The notes under the pieces are model-generated. The model did no database searches and was not told where the DNA came from. It saw only the letters and a list, made by a program, of their open reading frames with translations. From assembly GCF_000244895.1 (NCBI RefSeq), contig NZ_CM001441.1:4368198-4432197 (forward strand): a stretch of DNA of 64,000 nucleotides, read 5' to 3'. Of this stretch, positions 17,544 to 26,340 are shown in pieces. The stretch's first letter is position 1, and each line of letters begins with the position of its first letter. A program made the position numbers and the translations under genes. Source of the DNA: Desulfosporosinus youngiae DSM 17734 (GTDB taxonomy: Bacteria; Bacillota; Desulfitobacteriia; Desulfitobacteriales; Desulfitobacteriaceae).

Positions 17544-18257
17544 CTAAAGCGCAGCCGACTTGGCTTTCCCAAATTTCAAGCGGCTATGGGCACAGTTTTG
17601 CTGCTGAGCGCACATCTCACAGGTGATAGTGCAGGACAGGTTGGGCTTACTCAGTTTTTCTCCGACCGGGATAATCAAGGTATGAGATTTTATCGGAGTC
17701 ATCAGCATCGTGTTCCCTAAAGTAACGCCAATTTCCTCCGCATTCAGCAGATTAAACAAGACTTGCTGAACCTCCAGAGAAATATAATGCCCCCCGGGAT
17801 ATAAACTATGACCTGTCTGCAGACCGCGGGCAGTCACTTGCTCAATTACCATCTTTCTGGACAATTCCAGAGATTCATCAAGCGCGACTGACCCGCAGCC
17901 ATCCAGGACCATCCCCTCCAGCCCCTCACCAGCATTAAACAAACGGGCGGATTCTGCTTCCAGGCGGCTGCCGATGGTTTGGACCGCTATTAATACTTCC
18001 TGCGCTCCCTCAAAAAAGGAGGTCGGAGCTTTAACAGGAAACTGATTTGCCAGCAGGATTTCTCCTGTACCCGTGACCTTCACCGGTACATAAGCATAGA
18101 TGCAGCGAACGTCAATCAATTCCAACGCTTTGAGCCGCATCCTTTCAACCACCGGCCTGAAATTCTGACTCCGTTTCGAGTCCGCATCCGGCATCCCAAT
18201 CCGCCGGTAAATCTCGGAAGTCTCTATGTTTAGATGGTTCCACTCAATTCGCTGCAT
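17544..18257 (-). CDS. MetH activation-domain-like protein of a corrinoid methyltransferase cluster
   Basis: The 237-residue protein resembles the AdoMet-binding activation domain of B12-dependent methionine synthase as a stand-alone protein: TGHSLYPGGHYISLEVQQVL followed by LLNAEEIGVTLGNTMLMTPI. The C-terminus has a Cys cluster (CTITCEMCAQQQNC). GAGGAGGT precedes ATG 18257; an upstream in-frame start lacks one. As last gene of the island it may help return oxidised corrinoid to Co(I), but that role is inferred. Confidence 0.75.
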   Translation of the reverse strand: MQRIEWNHLNIETSEIYRRIGMPDADSKRSQNFRPVVERMRLKALELIDVRCIYAYVPVKVTGTGEILLANQFPVKAPTSFFEGAQEVLIAVQTIGSRLEAESARLFNAGEGLEGMVLDGCGSVALDESLELSRKMVIEQVTARGLQTGHSLYPGGHYISLEVQQVLFNLLNAEEIGVTLGNTMLMTPIKSHTLIIPVGEKLSKPNLSCTITCEMCAQQQNCAHSRLKFGKAKSAAL

Positions 18258-18374
18258 ATAAACCTCCTCAACCAATAAAATCTCCTTCGTTCTAAGGATC
18301 ACACTAAGCTCTAATGAGCGTAGACAGAGCATCCCCTTGTCTTATTCAGACCTGAAGATGCTCCCCTATTTTTT

Positions 18375-19172
18375 TTACATTTCAAATTGTTTATTGCGAT
18401 ATGCCTTGAGATATCTGCCGCAATAGTCGTCCCGGCCGGCCAGTGTCTCCGCCGTGATCAGGCTGGCCATCATCATTTTATCCAATGGGTTAATAATCAG
18501 ACCATCCAACCCTTTACCAATAGCCATAATAGCAAACGCATGATTCATGAATTTTCTCTCAGGCAGGCCGTAGGATATATTAGATAGCCCGCACATAGTA
18601 TGAACTCCTTTAAAGCGCGTCATGATGGCTTCAACGGCGTTAATAAATTCTGCGGCAAAGGTACTGTTTACAGAGATCGGTTGTACCAGAGGATCGACAT
18701 AAATGTTATCAAGGGACACATTGTTTTGGACGAGCCCATTGATGAGCTTATCCGCAATTTTTAAGCGGTCATCCATGGTTTCAGGCATTCCATCATCACT
18801 CATACATAAAGCAACCACTTTTAAATCAGTGCCCGCAACCACCGGAATCAAAGCATCATAGCGCTCTTTTTCCAAGGATATGGAATTAATCATCGCGATC
18901 CCCTTATGAACGGATAAGGCAGCCTCAATCGCCTTTGGGTCAGGACTATCTATACAACAAGGTGCATCAACGACCTCCTGCACGGTTTTAACCAGCCATT
19001 GCAGGTATTCCGGTTCTTTGCCCACAAAGATACCCGCATTAACATCTATATAATTTGCCCCGGCCGCGAACTCATCCTTCGCCACCTTTTGAATGTAGTC
19101 AATATCTTGTGCTTTGATGGCCTCTCCAATGACCTTACGGCTGGCATTAATTAATTCTCCTACAATGATCAT
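18375..19172 (-). CDS. mtgA: Methyltetrahydrofolate:corrinoid methyltransferase (MtgA type)
   Basis: The 265-residue TIM barrel belongs to the pterin-binding family: MIIVGELINASRK, GANYIDVNAGIF, MINSISLEKER, and the late loop TMCGLSNISYGLPERKF. MtgA-type enzymes move a methyl group from the methyl-corrinoid protein to tetrahydrofolate, feeding the Wood-Ljungdahl pathway. AAGGAGG precedes ATG. It lies 28 bp after a corrinoid-protein gene, which is its likely partner. Confidence 0.88.
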   Translation of the reverse strand: MIIVGELINASRKVIGEAIKAQDIDYIQKVAKDEFAAGANYIDVNAGIFVGKEPEYLQWLVKTVQEVVDAPCCIDSPDPKAIEAALSVHKGIAMINSISLEKERYDALIPVVAGTDLKVVALCMSDDGMPETMDDRLKIADKLINGLVQNNVSLDNIYVDPLVQPISVNSTFAAEFINAVEAIMTRFKGVHTMCGLSNISYGLPERKFMNHAFAIMAIGKGLDGLIINPLDKMMMASLITAETLAGRDDYCGRYLKAYRNKQFEM

Positions 19173-19200
19173 TTCATGTCCTCCTTATGTTAGATTGGCT

Positions 19201-19836
19201 TTACAAGCCCAGAAGCTGCTTGCAAAGCTCTACCGCTGAACCGGCGTCCGGGGCATAACCGTCCGCTCCAATACTCTCGGCGTACTCCTGGGAAACCGGT
19301 GCTCCCCCGATAATTACCTTAACTTTATCTTTTAAGCCTTTTTCCTTTAAAGAATCAATAATATCTTTCATAGCCGGCATGGTTGTGGTTAAGAGCGCCG
19401 ACAAGGCAATAATATCCGGTTCATGCTTAATACTGGCGTCAACAAAGTCTTCCGTAGAAATATCCACTCCCATATTGATTACTTCAAAGCCGCCGCTTTC
19501 GATCAGCATGCTGACAAGGTTTTTGCCGATGTCGTGGAGATCGCCTTTTACCGTCCCGATCAGAATCTTTCCATTGCTTTTTTGGTCGGCTGCAGCGATC
19601 AGGGGTTTAACAATCTCCAGCCCGCCGGTCATACTCCTGGCGGACATGAGCACTTCCGGAACAAACATATCCCCGGCCTTAAATCGAACTCCCACTACAT
19701 CCATTCCGGCAATTAAGCCCTCGCTCACAATCTCCAACGGACTCTTTCCTGCTGCGATAAGACTCGTAACCTGATCCTTAACCTGATCCCTCTGGCCCGA
19801 AATAACACTTTGGGCAAGCTCTGCATAAGTTGCCAT
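19201..19836 (-). CDS. Corrinoid protein (MtgC/MttC family)
   Basis: The 211-residue protein has an N-terminal helical cap (about residues 1-85) and a Rossmann B12-binding domain with the DxHxxG motif in GTVKGDLHDIGKNLVSML, followed by ALLTTTMPAMKDII and VIIGGAPVSQEYAESIGADG. It carries the methyl group between a substrate methyltransferase and MtgA, encoded next to it. It is a paralogue of the corrinoid protein at 23945-24589. Confidence 0.92.
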   Translation of the reverse strand: MATYAELAQSVISGQRDQVKDQVTSLIAAGKSPLEIVSEGLIAGMDVVGVRFKAGDMFVPEVLMSARSMTGGLEIVKPLIAAADQKSNGKILIGTVKGDLHDIGKNLVSMLIESGGFEVINMGVDISTEDFVDASIKHEPDIIALSALLTTTMPAMKDIIDSLKEKGLKDKVKVIIGGAPVSQEYAESIGADGYAPDAGSAVELCKQLLGL

Positions 19837-19933
19837 TACAAACTTCCTCCTCTTTTATCAACTGCAAATCTGCTTTGCCAATTCGTCTGCTATCCGCCGA
19901 ATGGATAAAACAAGCATTATTGATCTTAAGTTT

Positions 19934-20257
19934 CTACAATCGGGTTCCATAATTTTGATTAACATAGGTGGCAGAGTATTTTTTCAGCTTCCAATCAGGA
20001 ATCTTGCAATTGCTGCACGCCTGAAAAAACAACTTATTTCTAAGACTTCGTGCCGCGCGGCTATGCTTGGAATTTAATATTTCGAAGGTTTCATTGCAGT
20101 GGGTGATAACCTCAGCCCTGTTTCCCCTGATTATCATGCTTTTAATGCCATGCAGAGTCCCGGCTCTGGAGGGCCACAGCTTAAGTTTTTCTACAAACTT
20201 AAAGAAATCGACATTCTTACGGTAATAGCGCTTCTTATTTGCGGAATCAGCTGTCAT
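19934..20257 (-). CDS. pylSn: PylSn, N-terminal tRNA(Pyl)-binding domain of split pyrrolysyl-tRNA synthetase
   Basis: The 107-residue protein aligns with the N-terminal domain of archaeal PylRS: LKLWPSRAGTLHGIKSMII (archaeal LWMSRTGTIHKIK) and SKHSRAARSLRNKLFFQACS (SRSSRTARALRHHKYRKTC), with CSNC matching CKRC. In bacteria this domain is a separate protein that grips tRNA(Pyl) for the catalytic PylSc. GAGGAG precedes the ATG and pylD ends 17 bp upstream. pylSc is not found in this window. Confidence 0.92.
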   Translation of the reverse strand: MTADSANKKRYYRKNVDFFKFVEKLKLWPSRAGTLHGIKSMIIRGNRAEVITHCNETFEILNSKHSRAARSLRNKLFFQACSNCKIPDWKLKKYSATYVNQNYGTRL

Positions 20258-20274
20258 CTATCTCAGCTCCTCGT

Positions 20275-21093
20275 TCACAAAACATCAAAAACCATCGTGG
20301 CCACTCCGATTTGCAGCGGGTCATGAAGCAGCCGGTTTGAAATCCGCGCCAGACCTGCCGCCTGTACTCCCAAGGGAATGCCGGGAGCCGCTATCATTGT
20401 CTTCTCCGATATGTGCCGGGGCATAATAAAGCCTTCAGCAGGACAGGCGTCCACCACAATGGCATGTTCCGCCAATGCGCTCTCCAAGTCAGCCGCTATT
20501 TTTGCTGTATACCCCTCTTCTATGATCTTCCCGGACAATCTTTGACTGGCCGGCGGATCTATGTCATATATTGAAACCTCCGCTCCAACCCTTACCAGGG
20601 CCAAAGCTGCACTGGTGCCAACAGGACCTGCCCCGATCACCAGGACATTTTTACCCTTTAATCCACCGCACATCTGCACCAGGCCTGCCACATACCCCCT
20701 GCCGGTAGCATCTCCATTGTCAGAGACCTTACCTGTTCTCAGGTTAAGGGCTATAAAACAATCATCATCTGCCATGAACAAAATTTCCGAGCCATTTTGC
20801 ACAGCTTCAGCCACACCGCCTACGTCCCGGTTTTCGGTAATAACCGTCTTAAATCCCAGATAATTTACGATACCGGCCACCGACTCCGCAAAGCTTTCTA
20901 TAATGCCCTGACCACAGGTCATGGGGATCACGGCAACACTGAATTTCCGGGCACCGTCTTCCCGGTCTCCTTTGCCTGCTGCATGGGCCGCGATCTCCCG
21001 TAACGAACAACCGGTCATTCCCACCAGTTCCGCGTTATATTCCTCTAACCCAGCGGCAAGCGCAGCAACATCATCCTGTTTGAGTCGAGTCAA
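20275..21093 (-). CDS. pylD: PylD, pyrrolysine biosynthesis dehydrogenase
   Basis: PylD oxidises 3-methylornithinyl-lysine in the last step of pyrrolysine synthesis. The 272-residue protein has a Rossmann motif VLVIGAGPVGTSAALAL and the family stretches VIPMTCGQGIIESFAESV and EILFMADDDCFIALN, matching archaeal PylD throughout. TTG 21093 is favoured because TTGGAG lies 9 bases upstream; a TTG at 21108 is also possible. The start overlaps the pylC scrap. Confidence 0.9.
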   Translation of the reverse strand: MTRLKQDDVAALAAGLEEYNAELVGMTGCSLREIAAHAAGKGDREDGARKFSVAVIPMTCGQGIIESFAESVAGIVNYLGFKTVITENRDVGGVAEAVQNGSEILFMADDDCFIALNLRTGKVSDNGDATGRGYVAGLVQMCGGLKGKNVLVIGAGPVGTSAALALVRVGAEVSIYDIDPPASQRLSGKIIEEGYTAKIAADLESALAEHAIVVDACPAEGFIMPRHISEKTMIAAPGIPLGVQAAGLARISNRLLHDPLQIGVATMVFDVL

Positions 21094-21238
21094 ACTGATC
21101 AGCTCCAATCAACAGACAACGATCGTCGTAATAGGTAATCCCGAAGGCCTTCCGAATCTCTTGAAGAACAATCTCCCGTTTGTCCCACACAGCTTGAGAG
21201 TCCTCCCCTGTGATAATCAGAGTGGCTGCCCACTCATA
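21071..21238 (-). pseudogene. pylC: C-terminal scrap of pylC (3-methylornithine-lysine ligase)
   Basis: About 55 codons between pylB and pylD encode YEWAATLIITGEDSQAVWDK then EIRKAFGI, which matches the last strand and helix of the ATP-grasp enzyme PylC (archaeal FTLVFWGRDREEAEAR ... LKNRFG). The preceding roughly 300 residues, including the whole ATP-binding core, are absent. pylB ends in TTATGA, so the old pylC start (ATGA overlap) may survive, but it now runs out of frame and stops after six codons. Confidence 0.85.
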
Positions 21239-22316
21239 ACGTTCTATTATGCTGCCGGATCCATTCGGCATAGTCTTCACGGCTCGCTGAAACCAGCCCG
21301 CAATCCTTCAATACAGGAATGATTTTGCTTATGGTCCGGTTTCCATCTTCAATGTCCAACGAAGAATTCGATACTCCGGCCAAGCCGGCATGCGGAGGAA
21401 TGACCGAGGTTACGACATTCGCCCCGGCGTTAAGGCGGTCCGCTAAGCCACTGAGGCCATCCACATCCAAGGAGGCCGGAATCAAACGATCCGGAAAAAC
21501 TAAACGCATCACTGCGATAATCAGCAGCTCCTTCAAGCGGGGTACGGACGGAACATCCTCCATGGGCGTATTCTGCTGAGGAACAAAGCTCATCACCCGG
21601 AGTTGGTCTGCCCCCAGCTTCTTCATTTCTTCCAGAGAATCCACCAAATCCTCATCCTTGTCCCCCACTCCGGTAAGCAATCCTTCTTCCAGGAGAAACC
21701 CCAGCGATCGGGCTGATTTTTTCCGTTCCATCCGTTCATCATAGCTCTGGCCAAGTCTGAGTTTACGGTATAAATCCTGATTATGGGTTTCCTGATAAGT
21801 TGCATACCAGTCCACGCCGGACTCTTTGAAGTCCATAAGTACCTGCTCCGGAAGAACACCCGCGGAAATCATAATCGGTATACCAGTACGTTTTTTAATA
21901 TGTTTTACAGTTCTTATCAAGGGCTCAAATCCCAACTCCCGGTTATTAAAATAAAAGGGATCTTCCCCCATCGTCAAATCCAGCAAGTGTACTCCTAATT
22001 CAACGAGACTCAAAGCGGTCTCCATGATTTCCAACTCAGTTTTGCGGTAACGCCCTAAAGAAGAATTTGACTTGCGATATAAACAAAAAGCACATTCATT
22101 TCGGCAATAGGTTGAGAAATAAACGAAACCATAGATAAATACTCTGTTCTGAAAGTAGCGGGTCCGAAGCAACCTGGCTGTTTCAAAAACCTTGGAAAGG
22201 TCTCTTTCGTCGGAGAGCCTTAGCAAAAACAAGAGTTCTTCTTTTTCTAAGGGAATCTCTTTACTTGACTTTTCCAATATCCTATCTAATTTAGACGCAG
22301 CAGGATTTATTGCCAT
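21234..22316 (-). CDS. pylB: PylB, radical SAM 3-methylornithine synthase
   Basis: PylB converts lysine to 3-methylornithine, the first step of pyrrolysine synthesis. The 360-residue protein has the radical SAM CX3CX2C motif (TYCRNECAFCLYRK) and stretches diagnostic for PylB: DLTMGEDPFYF, WYATYQETHNQDLYRKLRLG and FPDRLIPASLDVDGLSGLA, followed by RLNAGANVVTSVIPP. It is full length. It precedes pylD on the same strand with only a pylC scrap between. Confidence 0.93.
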   Translation of the reverse strand: MAINPAASKLDRILEKSSKEIPLEKEELLFLLRLSDERDLSKVFETARLLRTRYFQNRVFIYGFVYFSTYCRNECAFCLYRKSNSSLGRYRKTELEIMETALSLVELGVHLLDLTMGEDPFYFNNRELGFEPLIRTVKHIKKRTGIPIMISAGVLPEQVLMDFKESGVDWYATYQETHNQDLYRKLRLGQSYDERMERKKSARSLGFLLEEGLLTGVGDKDEDLVDSLEEMKKLGADQLRVMSFVPQQNTPMEDVPSVPRLKELLIIAVMRLVFPDRLIPASLDVDGLSGLADRLNAGANVVTSVIPPHAGLAGVSNSSLDIEDGNRTISKIIPVLKDCGLVSASREDYAEWIRQHNRTL

Positions 22317-22412
22317 TAAGTCACCTTCTTGTCAGCAGTAAGCCTTGCCTTACTCATCAGCAGATGTTCCAGTCCAAATGCGGAAAATCAAACTATTGTC
22401 TTAATCCAGGAA

Positions 22413-22458
22413 GGCAGGATCCTCAATTGCCATAAACAAACCTACGGGTTGTCCTGCC
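22413..22458 (-). repeat. Hairpin between the MtgB-like gene and pylB
   Basis: On the minus strand GGCAGGA and TCCTGCC pair perfectly around a 32-base loop, 27 bp past the MtgB-like stop. There is no T-run, so it could be an mRNA stabilising or processing element that separates methyltransferase from pyl expression rather than a terminator. Confidence 0.4.
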
Positions 22459-22484
22459 CCCCTGTCTAAACCCATTCTTCAGAC

Positions 22485-23903
22485 TTACATTAATGCCTTT
22501 TTGGCATCGGCAAGTATCCTTGTAAATTCTTTTTCAACTTCGGCACTTAGAGGTGCCGGCTGATGTGCAGCCAGTAAGTTCTTGGCTCTTTCTTTCGCTA
22601 TATCCTCGACTTTCTGACCTTTAACGGCCCATTGTTCGAAGGTTTGTCTCTGGCTGATCGTTGGTACCCATAGTTCCCCGGAGCGCAGATATTTTCTGGT
22701 ATGTTTATGACCGAGGAAATTATCGTTGTTTTCGATTATTTCCGTAACAACATCTACAGCCAAGTTATCCGCGTTGACTTCAAACTCTTTAATGGTCCTT
22801 TGCACCATCGAAGAAATCTCATTATCCATGACCAGCATAGTGAAACACTCCACTAAGGCATTATCCAGGGACCCTGCCGAGCCGATGATATCACTGCCGG
22901 TTAAAGCCTCAATTAAGGCGTTGTAAAGATGCTCATAGCCGCTTTGCATATCCGCGATCTTGGAGCTTCCGCAATAGCCGCCGGGAGCAACCGGGATGTG
23001 ATAATGGCGTCCCAATTGGTTCAGCCCCGCGGACATCATGCCCATTTCAGGTGCCGCCCATAAACCGAGGCCCGTCCTCATATCCATAAATGTAGCCCGG
23101 GTGGACATGGTTAAAGGAGCGCCGGGTTTGTAAAGCTGGGCCGCGATCACGCCGGCCAGGACTTCCGCATTGTGCATAGCCACCAGCCCGTTCATGCTCA
23201 TCGGACCGGTAGCGCCCATTTGCGGGCAAGGCTCAACACCCAAAGGCAGGCCTGCTTCCACCACATCCAGCAAGGCTTCCGCCGGATCAAAACCATAACC
23301 CAAAGGACTGACCGGTGAAACAGGCAGCTGGGCCAGCGGTTTTTCCCTGAGAGCCTTTTCGCTGCCCGCAGCGGCTACCAAAAGTTCGTGGATAAATTTC
23401 AATTCCCGGGAAGACTCCACACAAATACTTAAGGGCTTGGAAGTGCTGCGCAGACAAGTCGCCGTCTCAACCGTCAGAATGATTTCCTGGGGCACGTCCC
23501 TGGGAAAAAGGGGCGATATGATATTGACACTGTCCAGGGCATCCGCCAGGCGGGTCATATCCTCTAAATCTTTGAGCATGGCATCCCGGCGCTCGCCGGT
23601 TTCCAGGTCAATGACTGACGGTGCGCCAACCAAGGTCTGGCAGTAGGCCTTTTTGGCCCCGATTTCCAATTTATGCAGATCGTTGCGGCCGTAAAGATTG
23701 AAAACGGCCGGTACGGTCTTCATTCCTTTGTCAATAACATCCTGAGTGAAAAGGATTCTATCCCCCTTTTCAATACAGCCATGATCTAGGAGCAAGGTCC
23801 TGAACCTTTGCGAGCTGGTGCTGATTCCCACCTTTTTGAGAAGATCCAGGCTTGCTTCATGAACCTGTAAAAGTTGCTCTTCAGAATAGTAATCGAATCT
23901 CAT
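22485..23903 (-). CDS. MttB-superfamily methyltransferase without pyrrolysine (MtgB-like)
   Basis: The 472-residue protein belongs to the trimethylamine methyltransferase family. At the position where MttB has pyrrolysine the chain reads PVAPGGYCGSSKIADMQSGY without an amber codon. Such members demethylate quaternary amines (MtgB uses glycine betaine; others use proline betaine, carnitine or butyrobetaine). The BCCT transporter and MtgA in this island support a betaine-like substrate. GGAGGT precedes ATG. The exact substrate is not readable from sequence. Confidence 0.88.
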   Translation of the reverse strand: MRFDYYSEEQLLQVHEASLDLLKKVGISTSSQRFRTLLLDHGCIEKGDRILFTQDVIDKGMKTVPAVFNLYGRNDLHKLEIGAKKAYCQTLVGAPSVIDLETGERRDAMLKDLEDMTRLADALDSVNIISPLFPRDVPQEIILTVETATCLRSTSKPLSICVESSRELKFIHELLVAAAGSEKALREKPLAQLPVSPVSPLGYGFDPAEALLDVVEAGLPLGVEPCPQMGATGPMSMNGLVAMHNAEVLAGVIAAQLYKPGAPLTMSTRATFMDMRTGLGLWAAPEMGMMSAGLNQLGRHYHIPVAPGGYCGSSKIADMQSGYEHLYNALIEALTGSDIIGSAGSLDNALVECFTMLVMDNEISSMVQRTIKEFEVNADNLAVDVVTEIIENNDNFLGHKHTRKYLRSGELWVPTISQRQTFEQWAVKGQKVEDIAKERAKNLLAAHQPAPLSAEVEKEFTRILADAKKALM

Positions 23904-23944
23904 CGTTCTACCTCCATTTTCTATTGACGCCGTTAATTATCCAA

Positions 23945-24589
23945 CTATACCGCCAAAAGCCGTTTGGCAACATCCACCGCTACCGTAGCATCTTCCGCAT
24001 AGCCGTCCGCTCCAATAGTATCCGCCCAGTTCTGGTTAATCGGTGCGCCGCCGATCATTACTTTAACTTTGTCTCTAAGACCCTCTTCCTGCAGAAGTTC
24101 GATAATTTCCTTCTGCCGCCCGACAGTGGTTGTTAAAAGCGCCGAGATGCCAATAATGTCCGGTTTAAATTCTTGCGTCTTTTCGATAAACTTCTTGGCC
24201 GGAACGTCAATTCCGATATCCAGTACTTCAAATCCGGATGTCTTTAACATCATAATGACAATATTCTTGCCGATTTCGTGCAAGTCGCCTTCTACAGTTC
24301 CCATTAACACCCGGCCTAAGAATTCTCTTTTTTCGTCGGCCATCAGCGGTTCTATGACTTTGATTCCCGCATCCATAGCTTTAGCGCCTAAGAGCAAATC
24401 CGGCAGGAAGTAAGTCCCGTCGGCAAACAAAGCGCCTACCGCCTGAATCCCTAAGGTCAAACCTTCATTAATTATAGTGAGGGGTGGCATCCCGGCCGCA
24501 ATCGCTTTATCTGTCCACTCTTTTACCTGCGCAGCGTCACCTTCGCGCACGCCTTCAATAAGCTTATCCAGAATTTCTTCATTAGCCAT
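23945..24589 (-). CDS. mttC: Corrinoid protein MttC
   Basis: The 214-residue corrinoid carrier has a helical cap and the B12-binding motif GTVEGDLHEIGKNIVIMML, then ISALLTTTVGRQKEIIELL and MIGGAPINQNWADTIGADG. ATG 24589 is preceded by AGGAG at 8 bases; the in-frame GTG three codons upstream overlaps the ribosome site. It lies 44 bp after the Pyl-containing mttB, its expected methyl donor enzyme. Confidence 0.92.
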   Translation of the reverse strand: MANEEILDKLIEGVREGDAAQVKEWTDKAIAAGMPPLTIINEGLTLGIQAVGALFADGTYFLPDLLLGAKAMDAGIKVIEPLMADEKREFLGRVLMGTVEGDLHEIGKNIVIMMLKTSGFEVLDIGIDVPAKKFIEKTQEFKPDIIGISALLTTTVGRQKEIIELLQEEGLRDKVKVMIGGAPINQNWADTIGADGYAEDATVAVDVAKRLLAV

Positions 24590-24633
24590 TATCTTCACTC
24601 CTGTTTTTCTTTTTAGTCAACGGATTCCCGGAA

Positions 24634-26112
24634 TTATTCTCTTACCGTGCCATACTCTTTTTCCGCTTCCTCCACGATACGCCGAATGGTTTGCTTAACG
24701 TCTTCAGCCAGGGGCATTGGCGTATGGTTATTGAGGATATAATTAGCTTCTGCGTAGGCGCGGTCCGTCAAATTAGTCTCCCCTTCAAGTACCCAGGTTT
24801 CCCGCATAGATCTGTCGAACAGTTTTGTATGGGACTGCTCCCGTCTAAAATGATCAAAGGTGTGCTCATGGCTGACAAATTCTCCGCCGGGACCAATCTC
24901 CTTGATTATGTCCACAGCCATGTTTTCGTCAGTTACCTTGATTCCGCCAATAACCTTCCTGATCATTTTGAAGATTTCGTTATCCATGACAAATTGAGCA
25001 AAGTCAAAGGTCATTCCCATGTCCAGCATACCCGCTCCGTAGATCAAATTCGCGCCGCCCTGGGCTGCGAGGAGACCTGTCAGAGTTTTTTCATGAGCTG
25101 CTTGGGCATCGGGTATTTTGCTGTCTGCCTATCCGCCGGCTACAAAACTGGGCAGATTATAATATTGAGCCATTCTGGCTACCGACGCGCTGATCATCCC
25201 TAATTCCGGTGAACCCACAGGCGCCGTAGTATGCCGCATATCCATGATCGTCGTCGAACACCCGTAAATGCAGGGCGCTCCTTTGCAGGACAACTGACTG
25301 AGAATAATGGCGCTCAATACCTCCGCATTATGGGTGACCAAGGTTCCCGCCAGGGTCACAGGGGATGTCGCGCCCGCCAGGGCCATAGAAATAATGTTAA
25401 CCGGAATTCCCGCTCGCGCAGCCTCAATTATCACATCCGTGCATTCCGGAATCAGCTTGAGCAGACTGGTCGGGCAAACGTTAAAACTGATAAGAGGTCT
25501 TTCCTTCAATTTAGCACGACTGCCTGCCACCGCTGCCGCCATCTCAATTAATTTGCGGGCATTGCTCACCCCGTCTGCGCCAATGAAAAAGTGTTTGCTG
25601 GTGTTAGGGAAGATCGCCTCCGCATTATGCAGCGCCTGAACCGGTCCCGGATAATCCTGGGCTACCACCGCCCGATAGCTGATATCCATTTCCGAAAGAT
25701 AGTCGCTCATTTTTGCCGCATTAGCCACATCCTGCTTAGTGCTGCGGCGAAACTTTCTGTTAACCGGGTCGATAACGTTAACCCCTTCACCGAAATTAAC
25801 AAATCCCACCCGGTTGCTTTCTAAAATATAATCTTTCTTGGGGTCCCTGGCTGCCAGCAAAATACTGCTCGGTGCGGAGCGTACCGCCTCCTCGACAATA
25901 TAGGGAGGGATTTTCACTATGTCCGAGCCTGGATCCAGGGTACATCCGGCAGAGCAAAATATCTCCTGGGCTTCCTTGCTGTCCACCCGCACGCCTACAT
26001 GCTGCAACACATCGAGAGTCGAACAGTGAATAGCGTAAAGCTCATCCTGTGAAAGAACATCAACTCCAAAACCGCCCGTCATGGTAAATCTGGCATGTGC
26101 ATTTCTTGACAT
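24634..26112 (-). CDS. mttB: Trimethylamine methyltransferase MttB with in-frame amber (pyrrolysine)
   Basis: MttB transfers a methyl group from trimethylamine to its corrinoid protein. Translation from ATG 26112 (GGAGGT 8 bases upstream) reaches TAG at 25131-25129 after LPSFVAGG and continues in the same frame as [20 protein letters not shown] to a TGA-type end at 24634. Reading TAG as pyrrolysine gives 492 residues with Pyl at 328, the usual length and position of MttB. The sequence past the TAG is conserved MttB ([20 protein letters not shown]). First gene of the island, with a sigma-54 promoter. Confidence 0.95.
25129..25131 (-). other. Amber codon decoded as pyrrolysine in mttB
   Basis: The minus-strand codon is TAG, flanked by SFVAGG and ADSKIPDAQ, exactly where methylamine methyltransferases carry pyrrolysine. 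164 further conserved codons follow, which would not be kept if TAG ended the protein. Confidence 0.93.
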
Positions 26113-26175
26113 TTTCTTAACCTCCGTTCCAATTCTTTTTCGATCAACAACAACTGCCATCTGAGTCTTAAGTTA

Positions 26176-26193
26176 TTGCAAGAGTCATACCAA
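26176..26193 (-). promoter_or_regulatory. Sigma-54 (-24/-12) promoter of mttB
   Basis: The minus strand reads TTGGTATGACTCTTGCAA: GG and GC are separated by exactly 10 bp, as needed for RpoN. The expected start site leaves a leader of about 55 bp before the mttB ATG. Confidence 0.8.
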
Positions 26194-26340
26194 AAAATAC
26201 ATTTGCAAAAACATTTAGATAACTTCTTGATTTATCTCTGAGTTCGCTTCTAAATGGTTGGATTTCCTCAGTTCTTTCCCTTGAATTAGTTCACTTTCCT
26301 GATCCTATCTGCCCTATTCGGCTTAGATACAGGCAACATT

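Noticed and set aside
19862-19882. Possible -24/-12 promoter before the second corrinoid protein
   Set aside because: TTGGC and TTTGC are present, but GG and GC are 12 bp apart instead of 10.
22427-22445. Possible -24/-12 element before pylB
   Set aside because: The 10-bp spacing fits, but both boxes are poor (AGGTTT and ATGGC) and there is no AGTGTAGA motif upstream.
23561-23580. CTCTAAAT string that could be the anticodon arm of tRNA(Pyl)
   Set aside because: It lies in coding sequence of the MtgB-like gene and has no acceptor stem or T-loop around it.
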